Below are positions 17,871 through 27,617 of a stretch of 64,000 nt of DNA, piece by piece. The stretch lies in assembly GCF_004216895.1 (NCBI RefSeq), contig NZ_SGXE01000001.1, forward strand, positions 310,001-374,000. The letters run 5' to 3'. Below the pieces are notes generated by a model. That model was not told the DNA's origin, searched no databases, and worked only from the letters and a program-made list of their open reading frames with translations. The position numbers and the translations under genes are program-made. Origin of the DNA: Aquimarina brevivitae. Its GTDB lineage: Bacteria > Bacteroidota > Bacteroidia > Flavobacteriales > Flavobacteriaceae. The first letter of the stretch is position 1. Each line of letters begins with the position of its first letter.

Positions 17871-19937
17871 ATGAGCACACAAGGAAGATATACGATCACA
17901 GCAGCTTTACCTTATACCAATGGACCTATCCATATCGGACATTTAGCCGGTGTTTATGTACCGGCAGATATCTATGCTCGATATTTAAGGCTAACAGGTA
18001 ACGACGTGGCCTTCATCTGCGGAAGCGATGAGCACGGTGCTGCCATACCCATGCGTGCGCGTAAAGAAGGTGTGACTCCTCAAGTAATCATCGATAAATA
18101 CCATACGATGATTAAAAAATCTTTCGAAGATTTTGGGATTACGTTTGACAATTACTCCCGTACTTCCGCCAAAATCCATCATCAAACCGCCTCTGAGTTT
18201 TTTAAAAAATTATACGATGATGGTAAGTTTATTGAAGAAACAGCAGAACAACTCTACGATCCTGAAGCCAAGCAGTTTTTAGCAGATCGTTTTGTTACAG
18301 GGACTTGTCCTAAATGCGGACACGAAGAAGCCTATGGTGATCAGTGCGAAAAATGTGGGAGTTCCCTAAATGCAACAGATTTAATAAATCCAAAATCAAC
18401 AATTTCTGGAGCAGAACCAATACTCAAAGAAACCAAACACTGGTATCTACCTCTTGATCAATACGAAGACTTTTTAAACGAATGGGTCATTAAAGGGCAT
18501 AAAAAAGATTGGAAGCCTAATGTATACGGGCAAATAAAATCCTGGATTGATGAAGGCCTACGTGCAAGAGCAGTCACTCGCGATTTGGATTGGGGAATCC
18601 CAGTTCCTGTTGAAGGTGCAGAGGGAAAAGTACTCTATGTGTGGTTTGATGCACCCATAGGTTATATTTCTTCTACTAAAGAATGGGCAGAAAGAGAAGG
18701 AAAAGCATGGGAACCGTATTGGAAGGATAAGGATACCAAACTAATCCACTTTATCGGTAAAGATAATATCGTTTTTCACTGTATTATATTTCCGAGTATG
18801 CTCAAAGCTGAGGGTAGCTATGTCTTACCAGAAAATGTACCCGCTAATGAATTTTTAAATCTCGAAGGTAATAAACTGTCTACCTCAAAAAACTGGGCGG
18901 TTTGGTTACACGAATATTTGGAAGAGTTTCCGGATAAACAAGATGTTTTACGTTATGTGTTAACGGCCAATGCACCGGAAACAAAAGATAACGATTTTAC
19001 CTGGAAAGATTTTCAGGCAAGAAACAATAACGAATTGGTTGCCATATTTGGTAATTTCATCAATCGCGTTGCGGTGCTGACGCATAAATACTATGACGGA
19101 ATCATTCCAGCACCTGGAGCTCTAAACGAAGTAGATAAAAAAACACTGAAAGAGCTCAGCGCTTATCCAGCAGTTATTGCAAGCTCTATTGAGCGCTACC
19201 GTTTTAGAGAAGCCAGTCAAGAATTGATGAATGTTGCCCGCTTAGGTAACAAGTATCTAGCAGATGAAGAACCTTGGAAATTGATCAAAACCGATGAAAC
19301 ACGCACCAAAACAGTAATGTATGTTGCACTACAGATTGCATCTGCCTTAGCCGTCTTATCTGAGCCTTTCTTACCGTTTACAAGTAGTAAGTTAAATTCT
19401 ATTTTGGGCCATTCAGAGCTTGAAACTGAATTCTCCTGGAACGATATTGCTGTGAAAGAGACCTTGCTACCTGCTGGTCACCAGATACATCAAAGTAAAC
19501 TTTTATTTTCAAAAATTGAAGACACCGAAATACAAAAACAATTGGACAAGTTAGAAGCCACCAAAAAAGCAAATGAAGCTGAGAAAGCATCAGTAGAACC
19601 GCAAAAAGAGGAAGCTACATTTGAAGATTTTACCAAAATGGATCTGCGTGTAGGAACCATTATTGAAGCCGAAAAAATGCCCAAAGCAGAAAAGCTATTG
19701 GTTCTTAAAGTGGATACCGGCATTGACACGCGCACCATTGTATCGGGTATTGCAGAACATTTTGCGCCAGAGGCTATTATCGGCAAAAAAGTAACCGTAT
19801 TGGTTAATTTAGCTCCACGAAAGCTTAGAGGTGTAGCAAGTGAAGGGATGATCCTCATGACCGAAACCCCAGAAGGGAAACTAGTATTTGTAAACCCGGA
19901 TGAGGATGGTGTTCAACCTGGAACTATCATTAGCTAG
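17871..19937 (+). CDS. metG: Methionine--tRNA ligase
   Basis: Charges tRNA-Met in the cytoplasm. About 688 residues, the long form with a C-terminal tRNA-binding (EMAP/Trbp111-like) domain starting near [12 protein letters not shown]. The HIGH signature is seen in PIHIGHLAG and the KMSKS loop appears as LSTSKN, normal for this clade. A CPKCG ... CEKCG zinc knuckle lies near residues 145-165. ATG 17871 is chosen because the longer frame from 17847 begins inside the predicted promoter. The next gene's ATG directly abuts the stop codon. Confidence 0.98.
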   Translation: MSTQGRYTITAALPYTNGPIHIGHLAGVYVPADIYARYLRLTGNDVAFICGSDEHGAAIPMRARKEGVTPQVIIDKYHTMIKKSFEDFGITFDNYSRTSAKIHHQTASEFFKKLYDDGKFIEETAEQLYDPEAKQFLADRFVTGTCPKCGHEEAYGDQCEKCGSSLNATDLINPKSTISGAEPILKETKHWYLPLDQYEDFLNEWVIKGHKKDWKPNVYGQIKSWIDEGLRARAVTRDLDWGIPVPVEGAEGKVLYVWFDAPIGYISSTKEWAEREGKAWEPYWKDKDTKLIHFIGKDNIVFHCIIFPSMLKAEGSYVLPENVPANEFLNLEGNKLSTSKNWAVWLHEYLEEFPDKQDVLRYVLTANAPETKDNDFTWKDFQARNNNELVAIFGNFINRVAVLTHKYYDGIIPAPGALNEVDKKTLKELSAYPAVIASSIERYRFREASQELMNVARLGNKYLADEEPWKLIKTDETRTKTVMYVALQIASALAVLSEPFLPFTSSKLNSILGHSELETEFSWNDIAVKETLLPAGHQIHQSKLLFSKIEDTEIQKQLDKLEATKKANEAEKASVEPQKEEATFEDFTKMDLRVGTIIEAEKMPKAEKLLVLKVDTGIDTRTIVSGIAEHFAPEAIIGKKVTVLVNLAPRKLRGVASEGMILMTETPEGKLVFVNPDEDGVQPGTIIS

Positions 19938-20840
19938 ATGCTCAAAATAGCATACCATCCTATTTATAAACACCCATTACCCGAAGGGCATCGTTTTCCT
20001 ATGGAAAAATACGAGTTGTTACCCAAACAGCTCTTACATGAAGGCACTTGCACTGAAGATAACTTCTTTACCCCTACTTTCCCAAGTGACAAGGATATTC
20101 TTGCTGTGCACGACAGCGATTATTATAAACAACTTACATCGCTATCCTTAGACAAAAAAGCCATCCGTAAAATTGGCTTTCCGTTATCCGAAGAACTGAT
20201 CAAAAGAGAAGTGATTATTGCTGATGGTACGATAAAAGCTTCTAGAGACGCGTTGAATCACGGCATTGCTATGAACATTGCTGGTGGCACACACCACGCC
20301 TATACCGATCGGGGTGAGGCTTTTTGCTTGCTCAACGATCAAGCTATAGGCGCAAGCTATTTGCTTAGAAATGGTTTAGCCAACAAAATTCTTATTGTGG
20401 ATCTCGATGTCCATCAGGGTAATGGAACAGCTGAAATTTTTACAAATAACAATCAGGTGTTTACCTTTTCCATGCACGGAGCCAAAAATTATCCGTTTAA
20501 AAAAGAAAAATCAGACTTGGATATTGAACTCCCCAATGGAACGAAAGATGAAGCTTATCTCAACCAATTAAAAACCATTTTGCCTAAACTAATTAAGGAA
20601 CAAAAGCCAGATTTTATATACTACTTATGCGGAGTAGATATTTTGGAAACAGACAAATTAGGAAAATTGTCTTGCAGCATTCAAGGATGCAAAGAGCGCG
20701 ATCGATTTGTGTTACAAACCTGTAAAGACTTAGAGTTACCGGTAATGTGTTCTATGGGTGGTGGGTATTCTGCTGAAATTAAAATCATCATCGATGCCCA
20801 CGCTAATACCTTTAGAGTAGCTCAGGAAATTTTCTTTTAA
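19938..20840 (+). CDS. Histone deacetylase family (AcuC-like) zinc amidohydrolase
   Basis: A 300-residue protein of the arginase/HDAC fold. The catalytic region is plain: GGTHHAYTDRGEAFCLLND contains the HH pair, DLDVHQGNGTAEIF carries the Asp and His zinc ligands, and a further Asp (YLCGVDILETD) completes the site. Bacterial members deacetylate acetylpolyamines, acetoin-pathway proteins or other acyl amides; the substrate here is unknown. The start codon follows the metG stop with no gap, so the gene is probably translated from the metG transcript. Confidence 0.9.
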   Translation: MLKIAYHPIYKHPLPEGHRFPMEKYELLPKQLLHEGTCTEDNFFTPTFPSDKDILAVHDSDYYKQLTSLSLDKKAIRKIGFPLSEELIKREVIIADGTIKASRDALNHGIAMNIAGGTHHAYTDRGEAFCLLNDQAIGASYLLRNGLANKILIVDLDVHQGNGTAEIFTNNNQVFTFSMHGAKNYPFKKEKSDLDIELPNGTKDEAYLNQLKTILPKLIKEQKPDFIYYLCGVDILETDKLGKLSCSIQGCKERDRFVLQTCKDLELPVMCSMGGGYSAEIKIIIDAHANTFRVAQEIFF

Positions 20841-20906
20841 AAAACAAGTAGTCATTTGTAATTGGATTTTATTGTATCTTTCCTTCTGATACTTTTCAAT
20901 AACAGT

Positions 20907-21254
20907 ATGGAAAAAAAGTGTTTGGAATGTGACCAAAAAATAATTGGCCGAGCGGATAAGAAATTTTGTAGTGACTACTGCAGAAATGCCTATAACAATA
21001 ATCTCAACCGCGATTCCAAAAATCTGGTTCGAAACATCAATAATAAACTTAGAAAGAATTATCGCATCTTAGAAACGCTTAATCCCGGAGATAAAACCAC
21101 TACTACCCGATCGAAACTATTAGCTAAAGATTTCAATTTCGAGTATTTCACCAGTATTTACACTACCAAAACAGGAAACACCTACTATTTCGTTTACGAT
21201 CAGGGCTATTTAGCCTTAGAAAATGATTTTTTTGCCTTAGTAAAAAGAAAATAA
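20907..21254 (+). CDS. Small zinc-ribbon protein of unknown function
   Basis: 115 residues from ATG 20907. The N-terminus is a treble-clef-like cysteine cluster, CLECDQKI followed by FCSDYCRNAYNN, giving a CxxC...CxxxC pattern suitable for one zinc ion. Lysine- and arginine-rich sequence follows, then a compact aromatic C-terminus. An ATG-like frame extends 45 bp further upstream but its residues are a hydrophobic leader running through the promoter-like region, so 20907 is preferred. Proteins like this are common and uncharacterised in flavobacteria; nucleic-acid binding is plausible but unproven. Confidence 0.75.
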   Translation: MEKKCLECDQKIIGRADKKFCSDYCRNAYNNNLNRDSKNLVRNINNKLRKNYRILETLNPGDKTTTTRSKLLAKDFNFEYFTSIYTTKTGNTYYFVYDQGYLALENDFFALVKRK

Positions 21255-21258
21255 TACT

Positions 21259-21942
21259 ATGTTAGAATACCCTATATTAATCTTTATGCTGTTTGCTTTA
21301 TTTGTTGCAACCATAATTTTGCTCATCAACTACTTTAGTACCAAAAACCGCATCCGAAGAAAACTGAAAAAAATAAAGCCTACTGCGATACTATCCTGTA
21401 AAGAAAATCAGTATGTGAAAATTATAGGCAAGGCTCACAATCTAAAACCTGCGCTGATTTCACCACTGAGTAAAAAACCTTGTGTATATTATCAAGTAGA
21501 GGTAGAGCGCAGACGTAGTTCTGGTGATAGTAATACCTGGCATACCATCATCAAAGATGAACAATTCATTGATTTTAGTATTGATTCCAAAGGTCAAAAA
21601 GCCATCGTTGCTGCTAAAGTTCCTGAAAACGCTAAGAAAGTCTATTTGACTAAAGACTTCAAAAAAAGTTCTGGTACATTTAATGATGCTCCTGATTATA
21701 TCGAAAACTATTTAAAGACTTTCGAAAAAAGTAGCCAGGGTTTCCTCGGTTTGAATCACGACATGAGATATAGGGAGGGAATTATAGAAATTGGTGAAGA
21801 AATAGCAGTTTTAGGCATTGCAAAATTTAGGGAGTCCGAATATAATTTAGATCATTATTCTTCTACTGACCTATTTATATCCGGAGACCCGGAAAGAAAA
21901 TTATTTATCACTGATGACCAAAAGACTGTACAACAATTATAG
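21259..21942 (+). CDS. GIDE-domain (MUL1-like) membrane protein
   Basis: A 227-residue protein with one strong N-terminal transmembrane helix (residues 5-27), then a basic stretch and a soluble domain. The SPLSKKPCVYYQVEVE motif and the later EGIIEIGEEIAVLG pattern resemble the GIDE/BAM domain, which is shared by the eukaryotic MUL1 ubiquitin ligase family and many prokaryotic membrane proteins. There is no RING finger, so no ligase activity is implied. It begins 4 bp after the zinc-ribbon gene and overlaps the 3' end of the convergent CBS gene by 6 bp. Confidence 0.7.
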   Translation: MLEYPILIFMLFALFVATIILLINYFSTKNRIRRKLKKIKPTAILSCKENQYVKIIGKAHNLKPALISPLSKKPCVYYQVEVERRRSSGDSNTWHTIIKDEQFIDFSIDSKGQKAIVAAKVPENAKKVYLTKDFKKSSGTFNDAPDYIENYLKTFEKSSQGFLGLNHDMRYREGIIEIGEEIAVLGIAKFRESEYNLDHYSSTDLFISGDPERKLFITDDQKTVQQL

Positions 21943-22407
21943 ATCACGCCAGTATTGACTGTTTAATTTTAACGCAGCCTTCATTACATCCTTTTGACTG
22001 ATTTGACCTACTAATTTACCGTCTTCTAAAATCGGAAATCTTCTTCTTTTAGTTTCTAAAAATTTGTTAGCCGCATCAAAGATATTGAGGTTGCCGTCAA
22101 TAGTTTCTACATTTCTTACCATGAATTTCTCAACTGTTGCATCCTGTATTGGCATATTATAATACCTACTTTCATTGAGCTGTTTAATACAGTCTCCTTC
22201 AGAAATAATACCTAACAACTCTTGATTCTCTCCTACCACAGGTCCACCAGAAATTTTATGCTTTACTAAGCTTTCAATAACTTCCATTACAGATTGGTGT
22301 GGTTTAAAAGTGATAAGCTTTCTGCTCATATAATCGGACACCTTTATAGGTGCTTCGTGCTCCTTTTTAGTCTTTGATCGTGCACCTTGAAAACTGATAA
22401 TACCCAT
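21937..22407 (-). CDS. Tandem CBS-domain protein
   Basis: 156 residues made almost entirely of two CBS motifs, about residues 26-82 and 92-150, preceded by a short basic tail. CBS pairs (Bateman modules) bind adenine nucleotides such as AMP, ATP or SAM and usually regulate a partner enzyme or channel. The protein has no attached catalytic or membrane domain. It is a single-gene unit reading toward the GIDE gene; its partner cannot be deduced from position. Confidence 0.9.
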   Translation of the reverse strand: MGIISFQGARSKTKKEHEAPIKVSDYMSRKLITFKPHQSVMEVIESLVKHKISGGPVVGENQELLGIISEGDCIKQLNESRYYNMPIQDATVEKFMVRNVETIDGNLNIFDAANKFLETKRRRFPILEDGKLVGQISQKDVMKAALKLNSQYWRDL

Positions 22408-22569
22408 ATGCTTAGTGATTTAGTGAATCTTAAATATAGTAATTAAATAGCATTTAATCAACTGTAGTGTAGCCTTTAGTTTATCTAAAAACTTATTTTC
22501 TTATCTTTAAATCATAAAACAAACTTTACCTACACACACTATTTACTATAAAAGCTAACTACTTCAACC

Positions 22570-24951
22570 ATGAAAAAGATACTATCTTCAATTTCCTTCA
22601 TTCTCATAATTTTAGCCATTTGGTACACACATAACAGTACAACTCCAAATGCTTCAATTTCCGATCAGGTTGAAGCCTCAGCATTCTCCACAGAAAGAGC
22701 CCTTCGGCACGTGAAAAACATAGCGCAAGAGGCACACTATTTAGGGAGTCCCAATCATACTACCGTTAAAAATTACTTAGTACAAGAACTGAACAAATTA
22801 AACTTATCCCCTAGCATTCAAGAAGGGTTTGCGATTTCTGATGCAGGGACATTAAGTAAACCTCAGAATATTGTTGCCAAAATAGAAGGCACTGACAGTA
22901 GTAAATCATTACTCCTTTTATCTCATTATGATAGTAACCCTCACTCCTCTCTTGGAGCTAGTGATGCAGGAAGCGGTGTAGCCACTATTTTGGAAGGAGT
23001 CAGCGCTTATCTAAATACTGGCAAAAAGCCTAAAAATGACATTATTATCTGTTTTACTGATGCAGAAGAATTAGGCTTAAATGGGGCTGATCTTTTTGTT
23101 TCACAGCATCCCTGGGCCAAAGACATAGGTCTTGTCCTCAATTTTGAAGCCCGTGGGAGTGGTGGTCCCTCCTATATGCTCATGGAAACCAATGGTAAAA
23201 ATGGAAATATGATCAAGGAGTTTATGAATGCAAACCCAGAATATCCTGTATCTAATTCTTTAGCCTATAGTATTTACAAACTACTTCCTAATGATACGGA
23301 CCTCACCATATTTAGAGAAAAGGGAAATATTGACGGTTTTAATTTTGCGTTTATTGATGATCATTTTGACTATCATACCGCAAATGACACCTGGCAAAAC
23401 TTAGATCTTAATACCTTGAAACATCAAGGCAGCTATTTAATGCCGTTATTGGATTACTTTGCAAAGGCAGATCTTAGTAACCTTAAATCAAATAAAGACT
23501 TTCTTTACTTTAATGCTCCTGTTATGGGTATGGTAAGCTACCCATTTGACTGGATATATCCGTCAGTCGGTATAGGGCTACTACTCTTTATTCTTTTGCT
23601 GATTTATGCTGCTAAAAAAAAGCGAATAGTTGCAGCAGAAGTAGGTAGTGGGTTTTTAGCTTTTATCATTTCATTAGGTTTATCTGGAGCGCTTAGTTAT
23701 GCACTATGGAAATTGGTGTTGATTCTTTATCCAGGATGTAATGATATACTACACGGATTCCCCTATAATGGCTATTATTTAATTGCAGTAGCGGTATTAC
23801 TTGCTGTTGCTGTATTTTTTAAAGTCTATAGCTTATTTGATAACACCAAAGAAACTCCGAGCTTAATGGTTGCCCCGCTAACATTTTGGTTGCTCATTTG
23901 CGGAGCAATTTCAGTGTATTTGCCCGGAGGAGCCTATTTGATCATTCCAGTAGTATTAGCATTAGTTTGTTTTTTGATTATGATCAATCAAAAAAAGCCG
24001 CTTCCGATATTAATGCTTCTTATTAGCTTACCTGCAATCTTTATTCTAACACCTTTCATTACTTCGTTTCCTGTGGCGTTAGGATTAAAAATTTTGTTTG
24101 CTTCAGCAGTGCTCACCGTGCTTTTAGCTGCATTGCTTCTACCGGTTGTAGGGTATTACGAAAAAAAAGGGTGGATAGGGAATCTGGCATTTTTTGCGGT
24201 ACTTATATTTTTTGGCATTGCACATCTCAATGCAGACTTTACCGAAGAACGTCCTAAACCTAATAGTTTGGTGTATTATTATGATCAGGATCAACAAAAA
24301 GCGTATTGGGCTACTTACGACCATAAGTTAGATGATTACACCAAGAATTATATTGATCGGCTTAAGAATGTTGCAGATAATTTCAATACTGAAACCATAA
24401 CAAGTAAATATAACAACAGTTTTACTTATGTAACTCCAACCGATAGTAAACCAATTTCCACCGCTAGGATAGAAGCTACTTATGATACCTTAATTGGTGA
24501 CATTAGATATATGGATATCTGTATCACTCCACAGCGAAGCCTAAACCGTATGGATCTATACTTGGCCAAAAGCACTAATTTTAAAAAATTAATAGCCAAT
24601 GGTGTAGTACCTAGCGATGTGATAACTAAACAAGGTAAAAAGTATAATGCATTTACCCATAGGTGGAATGACAGATTGTTGACCTACCATCTGCGACCTA
24701 ATGAATCCTTGGAATTACGTTTACAACTCCATAAAGATTCCTTGGCAAATATGGTGCTCTATGAAGCCTCTTACGACCTACTCAACAACCCATTATTCAC
24801 CGTTGCGGAACGTAAAAATTATATGATGCCCAAACCCTTTGTGGTTAACGATGCAGTAATGACCAAAAAAACTATAGATTTGAATACGGTTCCCCACATC
24901 AAAGATCTTATTTCTTCTAACCCAGAAAATAGTGTAACAGATAATGAGTAA
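22570..24951 (+). CDS. M28 family membrane metallopeptidase
   Basis: 793 residues. A short N-terminal membrane anchor is followed by an M28 zinc aminopeptidase domain, where LLSHYDSNPHSS, GASDAGSG and TDAEELGLNG supply the metal ligands and the catalytic acid. About eight membrane helices follow (residues about 330-560), then an extracytoplasmic C-terminal domain. This architecture resembles the eukaryotic ER metallopeptidase ERMP1/FXNA and its bacterial relatives. It should face the periplasm. Its last 8 bp overlap the next gene (ATGAGTAA), so the two are translationally coupled. Confidence 0.9.
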   Translation: MKKILSSISFILIILAIWYTHNSTTPNASISDQVEASAFSTERALRHVKNIAQEAHYLGSPNHTTVKNYLVQELNKLNLSPSIQEGFAISDAGTLSKPQNIVAKIEGTDSSKSLLLLSHYDSNPHSSLGASDAGSGVATILEGVSAYLNTGKKPKNDIIICFTDAEELGLNGADLFVSQHPWAKDIGLVLNFEARGSGGPSYMLMETNGKNGNMIKEFMNANPEYPVSNSLAYSIYKLLPNDTDLTIFREKGNIDGFNFAFIDDHFDYHTANDTWQNLDLNTLKHQGSYLMPLLDYFAKADLSNLKSNKDFLYFNAPVMGMVSYPFDWIYPSVGIGLLLFILLLIYAAKKKRIVAAEVGSGFLAFIISLGLSGALSYALWKLVLILYPGCNDILHGFPYNGYYLIAVAVLLAVAVFFKVYSLFDNTKETPSLMVAPLTFWLLICGAISVYLPGGAYLIIPVVLALVCFLIMINQKKPLPILMLLISLPAIFILTPFITSFPVALGLKILFASAVLTVLLAALLLPVVGYYEKKGWIGNLAFFAVLIFFGIAHLNADFTEERPKPNSLVYYYDQDQQKAYWATYDHKLDDYTKNYIDRLKNVADNFNTETITSKYNNSFTYVTPTDSKPISTARIEATYDTLIGDIRYMDICITPQRSLNRMDLYLAKSTNFKKLIANGVVPSDVITKQGKKYNAFTHRWNDRLLTYHLRPNESLELRLQLHKDSLANMVLYEASYDLLNNPLFTVAERKNYMMPKPFVVNDAVMTKKTIDLNTVPHIKDLISSNPENSVTDNE

Positions 24952-25762
24952 AACAATTAGTATTTTGGGTATCGGATGGCTTGGCTTTCCGCTGGCCCTG
25001 GATCTGATAGCGAAAGGATATCAAGTAAAAGGAAGTACAACTTCTTTAATGAAAATCAGAAAGCTCAAACAAAAAGGAATACAACCTTATCATATTATTG
25101 TAAAAGAAAATGGTATCGCTGGCGAAATAAAAGAGTTTTTAGAAGAATCGGAGGTACTGATTATAAACATCCCGCCAGGTTTGCGTGGCAATCCTGACAT
25201 TAATTTTGTAGCTAAAATCAAGAATCTGATAGCACCTATTAATAAATCTACAGTTAAACAGCTGCTTTTTGTCAGTTCTACTTCTGTTTTTGAGGATCTA
25301 GAAGACTTTCCTATTATCAATGATACAACTACGCCATTAGCTTCCAAAAATGCAGGAAAACAGCTTATACAGGCTGAGTCACTTTTAACGGATACTAAAA
25401 GCTTTCAGACAACTATACTTCGATTTGGAGGATTATTTGGTCCTAATCGCCACCCGGCTACGATGCTATCTGGTAAAACCGATTTAAAAAACCCTAAAGC
25501 TCCGGTGAATTTGATACATCAGCAGGATTGTATTGGTGTGATCAACGCTATACTAAACAAAGACATTTGGGGTGAAACTTTTAATGCTGCCTACCCTGAT
25601 CATCCCGAGAAAGAAACATATTACACCAAGATTTGTGAGCAAATGGGGTTACCAATACCTCAATACGATTACGAGACCGTTTCAAAAGGAAAAATCATTA
25701 GTGCAGCTCTACTTATGGAAGCCTTAGAATTTGAGTTTAAATTCAACTTATATTCTATTTAA
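24944..25762 (+). CDS. NAD-dependent epimerase-like protein (YeeZ-type extended SDR)
   Basis: 272 residues with a Rossmann N-terminus reading LGIGWLGFPLA, a variant dinucleotide loop as in YeeZ-type proteins, not the strict TGxxGxxG of typical SDRs. Further down, FVSSTSVFE and the LRFGGLFGPNRHP segment resemble the extended-SDR core. The catalytic YxxxK is not clear, so the reaction is uncertain. It overlaps the M28 peptidase gene by 8 bp and is the last gene of that unit. Confidence 0.8.
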   Translation: MSKTISILGIGWLGFPLALDLIAKGYQVKGSTTSLMKIRKLKQKGIQPYHIIVKENGIAGEIKEFLEESEVLIINIPPGLRGNPDINFVAKIKNLIAPINKSTVKQLLFVSSTSVFEDLEDFPIINDTTTPLASKNAGKQLIQAESLLTDTKSFQTTILRFGGLFGPNRHPATMLSGKTDLKNPKAPVNLIHQQDCIGVINAILNKDIWGETFNAAYPDHPEKETYYTKICEQMGLPIPQYDYETVSKGKIISAALLMEALEFEFKFNLYSI

Positions 25763-25939
25763 CTATCTCTTTTTTCATAAAATATTAAAGTTCCCAATTT
25801 GCATATTTTGATTAGCACGACTTTTTGAGAGGTAAAATCAATGACTTATTTTCACTGAAAACAGTGTAGTATTAATTTTAATATTCGACTTGTTTTGTAT
25901 TAGATACAAATTAAAAACTCTAATATAAAACCTAACTTT

Positions 25940-26725
25940 ATGAAAAAAGTACTTACTACCCTTTGGATTGTTACTATGCTTGTATTATTTGATTCTTGTT
26001 CAACAGAAGACGGTCCAACATCAATTGAAACAGAAATAATGCCAATGGAGCTGTCCGAAATATATACCCCAAACGGTATAGTCGGTTCATCTAGTCTAAA
26101 TAAAAACTCTAATCCTAATATCACCAAGGTATGGAATACGACAGACTATGGTGAATCCCGTTTTTTATTAGATGAAACAAATGTAAAGACTATCAGAGAG
26201 AGAGATGTCTTAAATAATGAAATTTTCACTTTTAGATTTTTGAGAGAAGGGCCTAATTTTATCTATGGCATAGATGACTCCAGGGAACTTTACATAGCTC
26301 TTCCTATTTGGAACGCTGGTAAAAATGCCCACGCCTATTTTAGAGAACCAGGAAGTTCTTGGGTACAATGGCGAATTTTTAAGTATTCAAGTTGTATCAA
26401 CGACACTACCAAACCAACAATTGCATCAAACCCTGATGCTCCCCTATGGTATGAACAATACCGAAGAGATGGGTTTATAAACTTTAGCAATATGATACTT
26501 TGCCTAGGTGAAGAAAACCCTAAGCTTTTAGACTATATTCCTGCTACTCGAGCATACTTAAATATTACTGATAATTGCGACCAAGATTTAACATTTATTC
26601 AAACTCCAGCTCCTGGAACTATAATCACTCAATCACAACATCTAACTGGTCAAATTAGGGTGATTGATGATAATAGTAATGAATTAATTGTAAGGTTTTA
26701 TGATTACATAAGATTATGTAATTGA
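25940..26725 (+). CDS. Lipoprotein of unknown function
   Basis: 261 residues. The first 20 form a lipoprotein signal with a lipobox-like LFDSC, so Cys20 should be acylated. The mature part has several Cys and many Trp/Tyr in a beta-rich pattern, and no domain I recognise. It is preceded by a 177-bp AT-rich gap that probably holds its promoter, and followed by a good terminator shared with the convergent sdhB. It looks like a single-gene unit. Confidence 0.7.
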   Translation: MKKVLTTLWIVTMLVLFDSCSTEDGPTSIETEIMPMELSEIYTPNGIVGSSSLNKNSNPNITKVWNTTDYGESRFLLDETNVKTIRERDVLNNEIFTFRFLREGPNFIYGIDDSRELYIALPIWNAGKNAHAYFREPGSSWVQWRIFKYSSCINDTTKPTIASNPDAPLWYEQYRRDGFINFSNMILCLGEENPKLLDYIPATRAYLNITDNCDQDLTFIQTPAPGTIITQSQHLTGQIRVIDDNSNELIVRFYDYIRLCN

Positions 26726-26749
26726 TAAAATAGAACACATTTCTTATAA

Positions 26750-26780
26750 AAAATCCAGACCTGAAACAGATCTGGATTTT
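26750..26780. terminator. Bidirectional terminator between the lipoprotein gene and sdhB
   Basis: AAAATCCAGA (26750-26759) and TCTGGATTTT (26771-26780) form a perfect 10-bp stem with an 11-base loop. A run of T follows on the plus strand and the A-rich left flank gives T's on the minus strand, so both convergent units can use it. Confidence 0.85.
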
Positions 26781-26804
26781 TTTTATAAGTTTTTGAAAAG
26801 TTTC

Positions 26805-27551
26805 TTACCCTTTCAAACTAGCGCTCAAATATTCTCTATTCATACGAGCGATATTTTCTAAAGAAATACCTTTTGGACATTCGATCTCACAAGCACCAGT
26901 ATTGGTACAGTTACCGAAACCTTCATCATCCATTTGTTTTACCATAGCTAATACACGGTCAGTAGCTTCTACCTGACCTTGAGGTAATAATGCATATTGC
27001 GAAACTTTGGCAGAGGTAAATAGCATTGCTGATGCGTTTTTACAAGCTGCTACACAAGCTCCACAACCAATACAAGTTGCTGCAGCAAAAGCGTCATCCG
27101 CATTTTCCTTTTCAATCGGTATCGCATTAGCATCAATAGTATTACCAGAGGTATTTACAGAAACATAACCCCCAGCTTGTTGTATTCTATCAAATGCACT
27201 TCTGTCAACCATAAGGTCTTTGATTACAGGAAATGCTTTCGCTCTAAACGGTTCTATAAAAATAGTATCTCCATCATTGAACATACGCATGTGCAACTGA
27301 CAAGTGGTTACCAAACGGTCAGGACCGTGCGGTTCCCCATTAATCTGTAAGGAGCAAGATCCACAAATCCCTTCTCTACAATCGTGATCAAAAACCACAG
27401 GTTCTTCACCCTTGTTGATCAATTGCTCATTCAACACGTCTAGCATTTCTAAAAATGACATATCACCCTCTATCCCTGAAATAGGATAGTCCACCATCTT
27501 TCCTTCTGAGTTGGCATCTTTTTGACGCCATATTTTTAATGTAAGATTCAT
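26805..27551 (-). CDS. sdhB: Succinate dehydrogenase / fumarate reductase iron-sulfur subunit
   Basis: 248 residues, the electron-transfer subunit of complex II. The [2Fe-2S] cysteines are C58, C63, C66 and C84. The C-terminal ferredoxin-like part has [11 protein letters not shown] and [14 protein letters not shown] for the remaining clusters. It passes electrons from the SdhA flavin to the quinone site on SdhC. It is the last gene of the sdhCAB operon, 66 bp after sdhA, and ends at a terminator. Confidence 0.97.
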   Translation of the reverse strand: MNLTLKIWRQKDANSEGKMVDYPISGIEGDMSFLEMLDVLNEQLINKGEEPVVFDHDCREGICGSCSLQINGEPHGPDRLVTTCQLHMRMFNDGDTIFIEPFRAKAFPVIKDLMVDRSAFDRIQQAGGYVSVNTSGNTIDANAIPIEKENADDAFAAATCIGCGACVAACKNASAMLFTSAKVSQYALLPQGQVEATDRVLAMVKQMDDEGFGNCTNTGACEIECPKGISLENIARMNREYLSASLKG

Positions 27552-27617
27552 ATTCTTTTAGTTTTTAGTAATTAGTATTGTGAGTTGTGAGTTTAGCACT
27601 CCTAAGCAATACTGCTA

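Noticed and set aside
19490..19858. 122-residue minus-strand frame inside metG
   Set aside because: Lies opposite the conserved tRNA-binding domain of metG; serine-rich shadow.
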